From an uncultured Clostridia bacterium (GTDB taxonomy: Bacteria; Bacillota; Clostridia; Oscillospirales; Acutalibacteraceae), in NCBI GenBank assembly GCA_944385055.1, contig CALWVT010000002.1, positions 62,001-126,000 of the forward strand: a stretch of 64,000 nt of DNA, given 5' to 3'. The notes beneath the pieces were generated by a model. That model was not told the origin of the DNA and did no database searches. It saw only the letters and a list, made by a program, of their open reading frames with translations. Of this stretch, positions 33,578 to 40,272 are shown one piece after another. The position numbers and the translations under genes were made by a program. Position 1 is the first letter of the stretch. Each line of letters starts with the position of its first letter.

Positions 33578-33583
33578 CACAAG

Positions 33584-33636
33584 ACCAGGCCGCCCGGCGG
33601 ACGCAGCCGCGTTCTCGGGCGGCCCGGTCCTGTTTT
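33584..33636 (+). terminator. Terminator after the 74-residue gene
   Basis: ACCAGGCCGCCCG (33584-33596) pairs with CGGGCGGCCCGGT (33616-33628) with one mismatch, then CCTGTTTT. Confidence 0.65.
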
Positions 33637-33761
33637 GAGAAACGGAAAAGGCGCGCGGGGAAGCAGCGGGCTTTCCCCGCAAAGCGGGATGTGGTAAAAT
33701 CGGGAGGACAAGTGTTCGCACCGACAAAGCGCTTTTTGCGCGCAGCGGGAGGGAAATGGCG

Positions 33762-34298
33762 ATGAAAGTCCTTTGCTTTGGCGATTCCAATACGTATGGG
33801 TACGATCCCCGCTCCTATTTCGGCGGCCGCTATGCCGCGGACAGCCGCTGGGTCGATCTGCTCGCCCGGAAAACCGGCTGGAAGGTCGAAAACCTTGGGG
33901 AACCCGGCCGGGAAATCCCCCAAACGGCCCCGGCCTTTCCACCGGGCCTCGACCTGCTGCTTTGTATGCTCGGCACAAACGACCTGCTGCAGGGCCGAAG
34001 CCCAACAGAAACCACGGCGCGCATGGAGCGTTTTTTAAAAAGCGTGCCGCTCGAAAGGGAAAAGATTTTCTTAATCGCGCCGCCGCCGATGGCCCGCGGC
34101 ACCTGGGTACCGGACACAAAGCTCATCGACGATTCGAAGGCGCTGGCGCAAGGCTATCGGGCGCTTGCCGGGCGGCTTGGGGTCCGCTTCGCCGATGCCG
34201 GCGCGTGGGGCGTTTCCTTAGCCTACGACGGCGTCCATTTTACGCAGCAGGGCCACAAAGCGTTTGCGGAAGGGATTTTCAAGGCGCTTTTCCAATAA
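33762..34298 (+). CDS. SGNH/GDSL-family hydrolase
   Basis: A 178-residue cytoplasmic esterase-like protein. Block I is CFGDSNTYGYD (nucleophile Ser), block II NLGEPGREI, block III MLGTNDLL (oxyanion Asn) and block V DGVHFT (Asp/His of the triad). It may hydrolyse acyl or carbohydrate esters; the substrate is unknown. ATG 33762 is preferred over ATG 33756 because the GGAGG site at 33748 is too close to the latter. A weak TAAAAT box lies near 33692. It sits inside the sigK-interrupting element, followed by a bidirectional terminator. Confidence 0.9.
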   Translation: MKVLCFGDSNTYGYDPRSYFGGRYAADSRWVDLLARKTGWKVENLGEPGREIPQTAPAFPPGLDLLLCMLGTNDLLQGRSPTETTARMERFLKSVPLEREKIFLIAPPPMARGTWVPDTKLIDDSKALAQGYRALAGRLGVRFADAGAWGVSLAYDGVHFTQQGHKAFAEGIFKALFQ

Positions 34299-34301
34299 AA
34301 T

Positions 34302-34347
34302 AACGCGGGCCTTCCGGGATTTTATACCCGGGAGGCCCGCGTTGTTT
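34302..34347. terminator. Bidirectional terminator between the SGNH hydrolase and HTH genes
   Basis: AACGCGGGCCTtCCGGG-type arm at 34302-34318 pairs with 34327-34343 around an eight-base AT loop. T-rich tails on both strands. Confidence 0.85.
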
Positions 34348-34589
34348 TATTTGATTTCTTGCTCCAGCGCGTCAAATTCGGGTGTCGAGAAGAACGCGCC
34401 AAGGGTCATATCTAGGCCATCGCAGATCATTTTAATGGTCAGCAGTTTTGGATTCCGGCTTTTTCCGTAAAGGATATTTTTAATGCTGGAAGGCGGCAGC
34501 GCACAAATCGTCGCAAGTTTATTGATGCTGATCGAACGTTCTCCACAGAGCGTTAGAATACGATTTCGCACGGCCGTAATGGTGTCCAT
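34347..34589 (-). CDS. Small XRE-type HTH DNA-binding protein (80 residues)
   Basis: Almost wholly a Cro/C1-type helix-turn-helix: VRNRILTLCGERSISINKLATICALPPSSIKNIL, with GKSRNPKLLTIKMICDGLDMTLGAFF as the rest of the five-helix bundle. Such short proteins act as repressor dimers. ATG 34589 follows CAGGAGG. It is related in sequence to the HTH protein encoded just upstream (shared ISINKLAT and L-I-LGMTL-type positions), so the two look like a duplicated pair. They probably bind the palindromes at 34.9-35.04 kb. Confidence 0.85.
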   Translation of the reverse strand: MDTITAVRNRILTLCGERSISINKLATICALPPSSIKNILYGKSRNPKLLTIKMICDGLDMTLGAFFSTPEFDALEQEIK

Positions 34590-34651
34590 CGCTTTCCTCC
34601 TGAAATCGTTTTTCTGCATTTTTAGCGCATTTTTTCTAATAGGGAAGTGGG

Positions 34652-34909
34652 TTATTCTTCTTGGTCATCCTCAAATGAATACGCGTTTAATTCCTCAAAA
34701 TCTAAAAATTCCGCCAAGGTCATATTGAACGCAAGCGCAATCTTATGCAGCGTTTTCACGCGTGGATTTTTGGTGAGCCCGCGGACAATGTTATCCAACG
34801 TCGATTGCTTGACATTGCTCATGGTGGCGAGCTTGTTGATCGAAATTCCGCGCTTTTTGCATAATGAACGGATTCTATTTACATAGAGTTCTGCGTACGT
34901 CACAGCCAT
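34652..34909 (-). CDS. Small XRE-type HTH DNA-binding protein (85 residues)
   Basis: Cro/C1-type HTH: YVNRIRSLCKKRGISINKLATMSNVKQSTLDNIV, then GLTKNPRVKTLHKIALAFNMTLAEFL and an acidic tail. It parallels the neighbouring 80-residue protein position by position. The start is uncertain: ATG 34909 has only GAGGG close by, and an in-frame ATG at 34924 follows TTAGG. It reads away from three copies of an 18-bp palindrome; the nearest begins 3 bases upstream of 34924, so autorepression is likely. Confidence 0.83.
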   Translation of the reverse strand: MAVTYAELYVNRIRSLCKKRGISINKLATMSNVKQSTLDNIVRGLTKNPRVKTLHKIALAFNMTLAEFLDFEELNAYSFEDDQEE

Positions 34910-34926
34910 CGCCCTCGTTCTCATCC

Positions 34927-34944
34927 TAACCCGTTTTTGGGTTA
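34927..34944. promoter_or_regulatory. Palindromic operator copy 1
   Basis: TAACCC, six bases, GGGTTA: a perfect dyad of the TTACCC-N6-GGGTAA type, right at the start of the HTH gene. Confidence 0.65.
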
Positions 34945-34974
34945 ATATGATGATACCAATAAAATGAGAGCGGT

Positions 34975-34992
34975 TTACCCGAATACGGGTTG
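34975..34992. promoter_or_regulatory. Palindromic operator copy 2, overlapping a -35 box
   Basis: TTACCC, GAATAC, GGGTTG. It starts 48 bases after copy 1. The right end overlaps TTGACT (34990-34995), a -35 box reading toward the decayed gene, with TGAAAT 17 bases on. Confidence 0.65.
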
Positions 34993-35023
34993 ACTTTCAA
35001 AAGTGGATGCGATGAAATTTTAA

Positions 35024-35041
35024 TTACCTATATACGGGTAA
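35024..35041. promoter_or_regulatory. Palindromic operator copy 3
   Basis: TTACCT, ATATAC, GGGTAA. It starts 49 bases after copy 2 and just before the ribosome binding site of the decayed gene. Confidence 0.65.
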
Positions 35042-35054
35042 CTATGGAGGATTT

Positions 35055-35225
35055 ATGATGTCAGTGTGTACGTTTTTTGGACATCGGGATTGTCCCGCAT
35101 CCATCCGCCCAAGGCTGCGTGCAGGATGTCGTCACCTATGTCACGCATCCTGGGGGCGGCGCCGCGAAGTTTGCGGCGTTGGCGCAAAAAGCGCGGGAAG
35201 ATCGTCTATCCGCTTTGAAATATAA
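35055..35225 (+). pseudogene. Decayed remnant of a TFFGHRDCP-type protein gene
   Basis: ATGATG (35055/35058) after TATGGAGG opens a 56-codon frame beginning MMSVCTFFGHRDCPASIRPR, which resembles the N terminus of small nucleotide-binding-like proteins starting TFFGHRD. After about 20 residues the match shifts to another frame, which reads DVVTYVTHPGGGAAKFAALAQKA. A third frame then reads GKIVYPL and stops at 35216-35218. These resemble the C terminus of the same kind of protein, so most of the middle is deleted and two frameshifts remain. The assignment rests on remembered family pattern only. Confidence 0.6.
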
Positions 35226-35228
35226 AAA

Positions 35229-35278
35229 AACAGGAAGGGCTTTCCCCGTGACCGGTGCGGCTCCTTCCTGTTTTTTAG
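35229..35278. terminator. Bidirectional terminator
   Basis: AACAGGAAGG (35229-35238) pairs with CCTTCCTGTT (35263-35272); A run before, T run after. It separates the decayed gene from the radical SAM gene. Confidence 0.82.
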
Positions 35279-35280
35279 GC

Positions 35281-36105
35281 TCAGCAATTTCCCGTATATA
35301 CATGCAAAAGCTTTTCCCTCGCCACAGCGGCCAGGCGGTAGACCGTCTCCACCGGCGTCGGCGCGCGGCCGGCCATATGGTGGCGCGGGAAAAAGCGCGA
35401 GACGTGCAGCGGGATTTCGGGGCTCAGCGAGGCAAGCCACCCGGACAGCGCGCGCATCTCTTCTTCGCTGTCGTTTTCGCCGGGTACTATGAGCGTTGTC
35501 ACCTCCACGTGGCAGGCGGAGGCCGCCAGCGAAATGGAACGCTTCACTACCTCTAAATCGCCGCCGAGGCGCCGGTACCACCCTTCCGTGAACCCCTTCA
35601 GGTCGATATTCACCGCGTCGAGCAGCCCCAGCAGCGCGCGCCAGGGGCCCTCTGCGATCGTGCCGTTCGTGACCAAAACGTTTGCCATGCCCGCCTTGTG
35701 GACGAGCCCGGCACAGTCGCGCACGTATTCATAGCCCACAAGCGGTTCATTGTATGTGTACGCCACGCCGAGATTCCCCCGGCACCGCAGGCGGACGGCT
35801 TCCCGCACGAGTGCTTCCGGGGAATAGGACCGCGTCGGGATTTCCACCCCCGCGCCGGCAATTTCGGCGTTCTGGCAGAACGGGCAGCGCAGATTGCAGC
35901 CGAAGCTGCCCACCGATAAGATCACGCTGCCGGGGTGGAAACGGTTTAGCGGCTTCTTTTCAATCGGGTCTAAGGCCAGCGCCGTGAGCCTGCCGTAGTT
36001 GAGCGGGACGATTTTCCCGCCCCGGTTGGCCCGCGCCCGGCAAAGGCCCGCCTGCCCCTCGTCCAGCACGCAGCGATGGAAACAGAGCTTACACTGCACA
36101 TTCAT
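35281..36105 (-). CDS. AmmeMemoRadiSam system radical SAM enzyme
   Basis: A 274-residue radical SAM protein. N-terminal cysteines (CKLCFHRCVLDEGQAGLCRAR) precede the SAM [4Fe-4S] motif CNLRCPFCQN, with GVAYTYNEPLVGYEY, DAVNIDLKGF and the C-terminal PLHVSRFFPRH typical of the AmrS/PflA-like group. The reaction is unknown; AmrS partners are MEMO and AMMECR1 proteins, here fused and encoded just upstream with ATGA overlap. ATG 36105 is chosen because it starts the cysteine-bearing N terminus; the frame upstream is a shadow. Located inside the sigK-splitting element. Confidence 0.92.
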   Translation of the reverse strand: MNVQCKLCFHRCVLDEGQAGLCRARANRGGKIVPLNYGRLTALALDPIEKKPLNRFHPGSVILSVGSFGCNLRCPFCQNAEIAGAGVEIPTRSYSPEALVREAVRLRCRGNLGVAYTYNEPLVGYEYVRDCAGLVHKAGMANVLVTNGTIAEGPWRALLGLLDAVNIDLKGFTEGWYRRLGGDLEVVKRSISLAASACHVEVTTLIVPGENDSEEEMRALSGWLASLSPEIPLHVSRFFPRHHMAGRAPTPVETVYRLAAVAREKLLHVYTGNC

Positions 36106-37490
36106 AGATGCCGCACCACCTGGAACCGCTCGATCGTATAGGGCTCGTCGGCGCGGATGCCGCCTTTCCGGCGCGCAATTTGCAGCTGCGCCTCTGCCGT
36201 GTCCACGCCGTCGAGATCGGGCAATAGTAACCCGCGCCGCCCGCCGCAGCTGACGATGACGCCGTAGCGCTTCGGGTCGAGCTGGCCGGGCCATTCCACC
36301 GGCTCCGGGGCCCCCAGCACATCGACGCTGTATTCGAGTTCGTCGAGCTCTTCCGGGCGCACCGGCGGGAAACGCGGGTCGTGCGTGCCGGCGGACACCG
36401 CGTTTCGGACAATCTCCCACGCGGTATTTTCCGCCGTCGGGGCAATCGTGCCGATGCAGCCGCGCAGGCGCCCGTCCCGGTGCAGCGAAACGAAGGTGCC
36501 CGCGGCCCGGCCGGTCAGTTCACCGGGCAAATCGCCGGGCAGCCGTTCCAGCCGGCGGCCCGTGCGCACATACGTCTCGAGCGCCAGCCGCGCCAAACGC
36601 ACCCACGGGTCCTCCTGCGCCCGGCGCTTTGCGAGGCGTTCGCGCTGCGCCTGCTCGCACGCGGCCGCAAAGCGGCGGCGGCTGTCCGTCCCCGTGACCG
36701 GGAGCAGCGCCACGGCGTACCCGACGCCAAAGGTGCCCTCGTGGCTCAAAAGCCGCGGCTTCACCGCCAGGCCGTCCAGCGCCCCCGCCATGATCTGGAA
36801 CGAGCGCAGCCCGCACTCCGCCGCCCGCTCGCACAAAGACGGCTCCATCGTCAAAAGCTTTAGAAAATCGCCCGACTGAATCGCTTCTGTCACCGCCTCG
36901 TCGAAGACAGGCCCCTCCGGCGCGAAGCCGTACGGCCCGTCTTCTTTTAATTTGTGGGAGAGATCACCGCTTGCCACGAAGACGGCGCGGCGCCCGAGCG
37001 CCTTTACGGCTTCGGCGGCGCATTGGCCGAGCCGGTAGTGCGAAAGCGCCGAAAACCCGGAAAGCCCCAGGCGCACGATCGGGCAGTCAACGCCCGCCTT
37101 GCGCAGGAAAGACAGCGGGATCACCACGCCGTGGTCGAGGGAAGGGTCCCGCTGGCCGCGCGTGCCGGCCTGCAGCCCGGCTTTTTCGGCCCGGCGCACG
37201 ATCTCCTCGCGCAGCGGCGCGTCATACCGGATGGTTAAACGCACCTGCGGCGCGCCGAACGCGGCCATGTCGCCGGAAGCCCCCTTTCCCGGGGAAATGT
37301 GGAAATAATCCCCGTACAAAATGGTGTGGGGCGACGAAACGATCAGCACATCCGGCTTCCACGCCGCGACCTCTGCGGCAGCCGCCTGCATGGCCTGTCC
37401 GGTGGCGGCGATGGCCCGCTCCCGGCCGCGGCCCACCTCCGGCAGCAGCACCGGCGGATGCGGCGTCAAAATCGCACCAAGCATGGGCAT
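36102..37490 (-). CDS. Fused MEMO-like and AMMECR1-domain protein (AmmeMemoRadiSam A/B)
   Basis: A 462-residue fusion. Residues ~1-265 are the MEMO/dioxygenase-like half (LTPHPPVLLPEVG, VLIVSSPHTILYGDYF, VASGDLSHKL), with histidines in metal-binding positions. Residues ~280-455 are AMMECR1 (GTFVSLHRDGRLRGCIGTI, NAVSAGTHDPRFPPV, VIVSCGGRRGLLLPDLDGVDT). Function of the pair is unresolved. Start ATG 37490 follows AAAGGACG; the open frame continues past the att site into sigK and is rejected. It forms an operon with the radical SAM gene downstream. A TGC-TATACT extended -10 lies at 37544-37552. Confidence 0.9.
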   Translation of the reverse strand: MPMLGAILTPHPPVLLPEVGRGRERAIAATGQAMQAAAAEVAAWKPDVLIVSSPHTILYGDYFHISPGKGASGDMAAFGAPQVRLTIRYDAPLREEIVRRAEKAGLQAGTRGQRDPSLDHGVVIPLSFLRKAGVDCPIVRLGLSGFSALSHYRLGQCAAEAVKALGRRAVFVASGDLSHKLKEDGPYGFAPEGPVFDEAVTEAIQSGDFLKLLTMEPSLCERAAECGLRSFQIMAGALDGLAVKPRLLSHEGTFGVGYAVALLPVTGTDSRRRFAAACEQAQRERLAKRRAQEDPWVRLARLALETYVRTGRRLERLPGDLPGELTGRAAGTFVSLHRDGRLRGCIGTIAPTAENTAWEIVRNAVSAGTHDPRFPPVRPEELDELEYSVDVLGAPEPVEWPGQLDPKRYGVIVSCGGRRGLLLPDLDGVDTAEAQLQIARRKGGIRADEPYTIERFQVVRHL

Positions 37491-37494
37491 GGTA

Positions 37495-37938
37495 TCACAC
37501 GTCCTTTCTGCGGTTTCCCCGCGTTTCTTTTCTTTTTCTATTAAGTATAGCACAGCCAAAAAGGAAACGGAAGGCGATCGACCCCCGCCCCCGCGTGCGC
37601 ATCGCATTTTCAATGCACCGCGCCGCATAGCTCGAAAGCCGGATCCCCTTTTTCGGGTCAAACGTGTTGACGGCCTTAATCAGCCCGATCGTGCCGATGG
37701 AAATCAAATCCTCTTGGTCGGAAGCCCCCGCGTAGTATTTCTTGATGATGTGCGCGACAAGCCGCAGGTTGTGTGCGATCAGCTCGTCGCGCGCGGCCGC
37801 GTCCCCTTCCATGAGCCTCTTTAGGCACGCCTGCTCCTGCGCCGGCCGCAGCGCGCGCGGAAAAGACCCCGTCCCCGTTACGTGCAGGATAAAGAAAAAA
37901 AGCCCCGACAGGGCCCCACAAAGCAGCGACTCGAGCAT
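37495..37938 (-). CDS. sigK: sigK, 5' segment (pro-sequence and sigma region 2), split by the skin-like element
   Basis: N-terminal part of pro-sigmaK. Residues 1-20 are hydrophobic (LCGALSGLFFFILHV), resembling the membrane-bound pro-sequence removed by the SpoIVFB protease. Region 2 follows: DELIAHNLRLVAHIIKKYY, QEDLISIGTIGLIKAV, LSSYAARCIEN. True SigK sequence ends at N111 at the att core (37605-37609). The last ~36 codons to 37495 are element sequence read through. ATG 37938 follows AAGGAGAG. Without excision the product lacks promoter -35 recognition (region 4). C. difficile SigK lacks a pro-sequence; this one keeps it and a skin element. Confidence 0.93.
   Translation of the reverse strand: MLESLLCGALSGLFFFILHVTGTGSFPRALRPAQEQACLKRLMEGDAAARDELIAHNLRLVAHIIKKYYAGASDQEDLISIGTIGLIKAVNTFDPKKGIRLSSYAARCIENAMRTRGRGSIAFRFLFGCAILNRKRKETRGNRRKDV
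37544..37552 (-). promoter_or_regulatory. Extended -10 promoter of the AmmeMemoRadiSam operon
   Basis: Minus strand TGC-TATACT (TATACT at 37549-37544), just inside the element's sigK-5' boundary; no clear -35. Confidence 0.45.
37601..37614. repeat. Boundary (att) repeat at the sigK 5' side of the element
   Basis: Plus-strand ATCGCATTTTCAAT, direct-repeat partner of 31461-31474. The core CATTT is at 37605-37609. Confidence 0.85.
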
Positions 37939-38183
37939 GGCGCACTCTCCTTTTCCTCCTGGGATTTTCTGTTCCCTATCTTATGAAAGACACGGCCCGT
38001 TCGTTGCACGTCCCGGGAAATCCCTTTAAAATGGGAAATATTTCCGCTTTCCTTGTCCTATTTTGCGTTCAATTGCAGCCCCCACCACAAAATCTCGTGG
38101 CGGCAGCCGGTTTTCCGGGCCGCAATCATGAATAAATTGAAAATTTTTTGTGAAAACCTGTCGCGTTTCTGCGCGCAGTATGG

Positions 38184-38189
38184 TATAAT
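38184..38189 (+). promoter_or_regulatory. Extended -10 box before the SH3/C39 gene
   Basis: TGG-TATAAT (TATAAT 38184-38189) with no convincing -35. The rest of 37939-38183 between divergent sigK and this gene shows nothing else I can assign. Confidence 0.5.
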
Positions 38190-38207
38190 AGCAATGCTTA
38201 CAACTTT

Positions 38208-38252
38208 GTAACCTCTTTTACGCGCGCGTAACTTCACCGCGCGGGAGGTTGC
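38208..38252 (+). promoter_or_regulatory. Structured 5' leader of the SH3/C39 gene
   Basis: GTAACCTC (38208-38215) pairs with GAGGTTGC (38245-38252), enclosing a second stem CGCGCG (38221-38226)/CGCGCG (38238-38243). The structure ends right before the AAGAAGGAGG site. It is too short for a known large riboswitch. Confidence 0.45.
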
Positions 38253-38269
38253 AAGAAGGAGGACAGGAA

Positions 38270-39961
38270 ATGCCAAAAAAACGCGCACGCAGACAGCGCA
38301 TGATCGCGGCGGTACTTGCGGCAGCGCTTTTCGGAGGGGCGGCGGCTCTGCTGCCGGCCTCTGCGGCGGGGATGGTCTGCACCATCAACGCCACCGGGGA
38401 ACAGCTCCCCATCGCGCCCCAGGCGGTCAAAACCATCCAGATGGAGCAGTCCACGGTGATGGATATCACGCTGCAGTCCGCCTCCGCATCCCGGATCTAC
38501 GCAACGAACGATTCCGGTACGATTTCCGTGCCGAAGCCGTACGCAAACGGCTCGGCCGTCTACACGATCTATGCGCGCGGGGCGGTCGGCTCGAGCTTTG
38601 ACGTCTATGCAAACGACGGCTCGGACACGAAGCTTTTTAATGTAAAGGTGTGCGACCGCCCGTTCGTTTCCGATACCACGATGGATTTCCAGGTGCAGGT
38701 GGGGAAGAGCTACACGTTCCGCATCACGCCGAATGACCCGAAGGCTTACGTCACGTTCAATACCTCCGACGGCTCGGTCTTCTCGACCCTCGTCGCGAAT
38801 AAGGAGGTTTCCGCGAGCCGCGCGGACTATTACTTCCGCGTCACGGCGTTAAAGCCCGGCTCCGTCGGCGTCTATGTGACGGTCGGCGACACGCAGTACC
38901 GCGTGTTTACGGTCGATGCGGTCGATGTCAACGGCGCGGGCACGCCGCCCTCTACTACGCCCACGGTGGATCCGGATGCCCCCGGCACGCCCGGCGTTGT
39001 GAAAGTCAGCAGCAGCTTAAACCTGCGTGCAGGCCCCGGCACATCCTACAGCGCGATCGGCACGCTGCAAAACGGCGAATCCGTCACGATTTTAAAGGAT
39101 ATGGGCAACGGCTGGCTGCAGGTGCGCACGTCCTCCGGACAAGTCGGCTACTGCAGCGGCGAGTACATCTCGACGGATGTATCTCCCGAAGAACCCGAAG
39201 AACCCGAAACGCCGCAAGCGCCCGAATCCCCTGAAACGCCCACGTCCGGCACCGCCACCGTCCAGGTCAGCAGCGGCAGCTTAAACGTGCGCTCCGGCCC
39301 CGGTACGTCCTACAGCGCGGTCGGTTCGCTGCAAAACGGCGACACCGTCACGGTTCTCGAGACCGCCGGCGGCTGGGCGAAGATCGAGACCGACTCCGGC
39401 CTTTCCGGCTACTGCAGCGCCGACTACCTCGTGTTCGGCGGCGGGACATCCTCCTCCGACGGCAGCACGATCACATTGAATGTCCCCAAATACATGCAGA
39501 CCGACGACCGCTGGGGCGATGTGTGGATCGGCGGCGCGGGCGGCGGCTCCATCCGCAGCATCGGCTGCACCTTGACGTGCATCGCGATGACCGAAAGCTA
39601 CCGCACCGGCGAGGCCCTGACCCCCGACGTGATGGCCGAGCGCATCGAATTTACATCGGCCGGCCTGCTCTATTGGCCGGAAGGCTACGCGTCCCTTTCG
39701 AACGCGACGGATGAAAACCTGTCCTTCCTGTATGAAAAGCTCAAGGCCGGCATCCCCGTGATCGTCGGCGGCGCGAACAGCCAGACGACCCACTACGTCG
39801 TCGTGACCGGCTGCAAGGGCGTCACGCTCGGTGAAGACGGCGCCCCCACGGATTTGGCCGCCTCGCAGTTTACGGTCCATGACCCCGGCTACTCGAGCGT
39901 AAAGACCTTACAGGACTTCATCGAGAAATTCCCGAGCAACCGTTCCTACCGTTCCTATTGA
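38270..39961 (+). CDS. Secreted protein with two SH3b domains and a C39-like cysteine peptidase domain
   Basis: A 563-residue exported protein. Signal peptide at ~10-33 ending ASAAG; an Ig-like or beta-rich region at ~35-225; two bacterial SH3 domains at ~238-295 (LNLRAGPGTSYSAIGTLQNG) and ~323-380 (LNVRSGPGTSYSAVGSLQNG), joined by a PEEPETPQ-type linker. The C-terminal papain-like C39_2 domain (~400-563) has SIGCTLTCIAM (catalytic Cys), TTHYVVVTG (His) and TVHDPGYSS (Asp). SH3b domains bind cell wall, so it probably acts on wall peptides or surface proteins. ATG 38270 follows AAGAAGGAGG. Confidence 0.88.
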   Translation: MPKKRARRQRMIAAVLAAALFGGAAALLPASAAGMVCTINATGEQLPIAPQAVKTIQMEQSTVMDITLQSASASRIYATNDSGTISVPKPYANGSAVYTIYARGAVGSSFDVYANDGSDTKLFNVKVCDRPFVSDTTMDFQVQVGKSYTFRITPNDPKAYVTFNTSDGSVFSTLVANKEVSASRADYYFRVTALKPGSVGVYVTVGDTQYRVFTVDAVDVNGAGTPPSTTPTVDPDAPGTPGVVKVSSSLNLRAGPGTSYSAIGTLQNGESVTILKDMGNGWLQVRTSSGQVGYCSGEYISTDVSPEEPEEPETPQAPESPETPTSGTATVQVSSGSLNVRSGPGTSYSAVGSLQNGDTVTVLETAGGWAKIETDSGLSGYCSADYLVFGGGTSSSDGSTITLNVPKYMQTDDRWGDVWIGGAGGGSIRSIGCTLTCIAMTESYRTGEALTPDVMAERIEFTSAGLLYWPEGYASLSNATDENLSFLYEKLKAGIPVIVGGANSQTTHYVVVTGCKGVTLGEDGAPTDLAASQFTVHDPGYSSVKTLQDFIEKFPSNRSYRSY

Positions 39962-39982
39962 GAAAAAGTTCAGAACCCTCCT

Positions 39983-40016
39983 GCCCCGGCTGTGACCCCC
40001 ACGGCCGGGGCTTTTT
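39983..40016 (+). terminator. Terminator after the SH3/C39 gene
   Basis: GCCCCGGC (39983-39990) pairs with GCCGGGGC (40004-40011), then TTTTT. The ~256-base gap to 40273 contains TATACT near 40107 as a weak promoter candidate and otherwise shows nothing assignable. Confidence 0.82.
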
Positions 40017-40272
40017 GGATGTCAAATCTATATATGCCCAAAAATATTACAAAAATTTACAGCTATCTTTGTAAAGAATTGCTCTTTCTTTCCTGCGGAT
40101 TGTGCAGTATACTGTGTTTATAAAGGCGCATTGCATAGTATGCGGGGGGGAATGTTGCAATGCAGAAGAGATCATAAGCGCCGCAGAAGGCCGCGCGGCC
40201 GTCTGTGAACGCTTTTGCGGACTATACCTCCGCGTGCGCATTTCGGAAAGTTTTCGGAAGGAGAGGGTTTTC

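Larger units (their letters stand above)
31465..37604. mobile_element. Skin-type element interrupting sigK (about 6.14 kb)
   Basis: The element lies between the two halves of sigK and is bounded by 12/14-identical direct repeats. At one end it carries a large serine recombinase transcribed toward the boundary. Removing 31465-37604 leaves ATG 37938 through the core to TAA/TGA near 31100 as 699 bases, 232 codons plus stop with no frameshift, encoding continuous pro-sigmaK. Known skin elements of Bacillus and Clostridioides do the same in the mother cell. Cargo: a 74-residue protein, an SGNH hydrolase, two HTH proteins, a decayed gene and an AmmeMemoRadiSam pair. Excision in this organism is inferred, not shown. 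Confidence 0.9.

Noticed and set aside
31465..37604. Element as an integrative conjugative element or prophage
   Set aside because: It has no structural phage, conjugation or replication genes; only a recombinase, regulators and cargo are present.
37491..37661. Upstream extension of the MEMO-AMMECR1 frame across the att site
   Set aside because: It would overlap sigK in another frame; the first MEMO motif follows ATG 37490, which has its own ribosome binding site.
40102..40272. Extension of the ABC transporter frame from 40102
   Set aside because: The encoded residues are unlike a transporter N terminus, and a clear ribosome binding site precedes ATG 40273.
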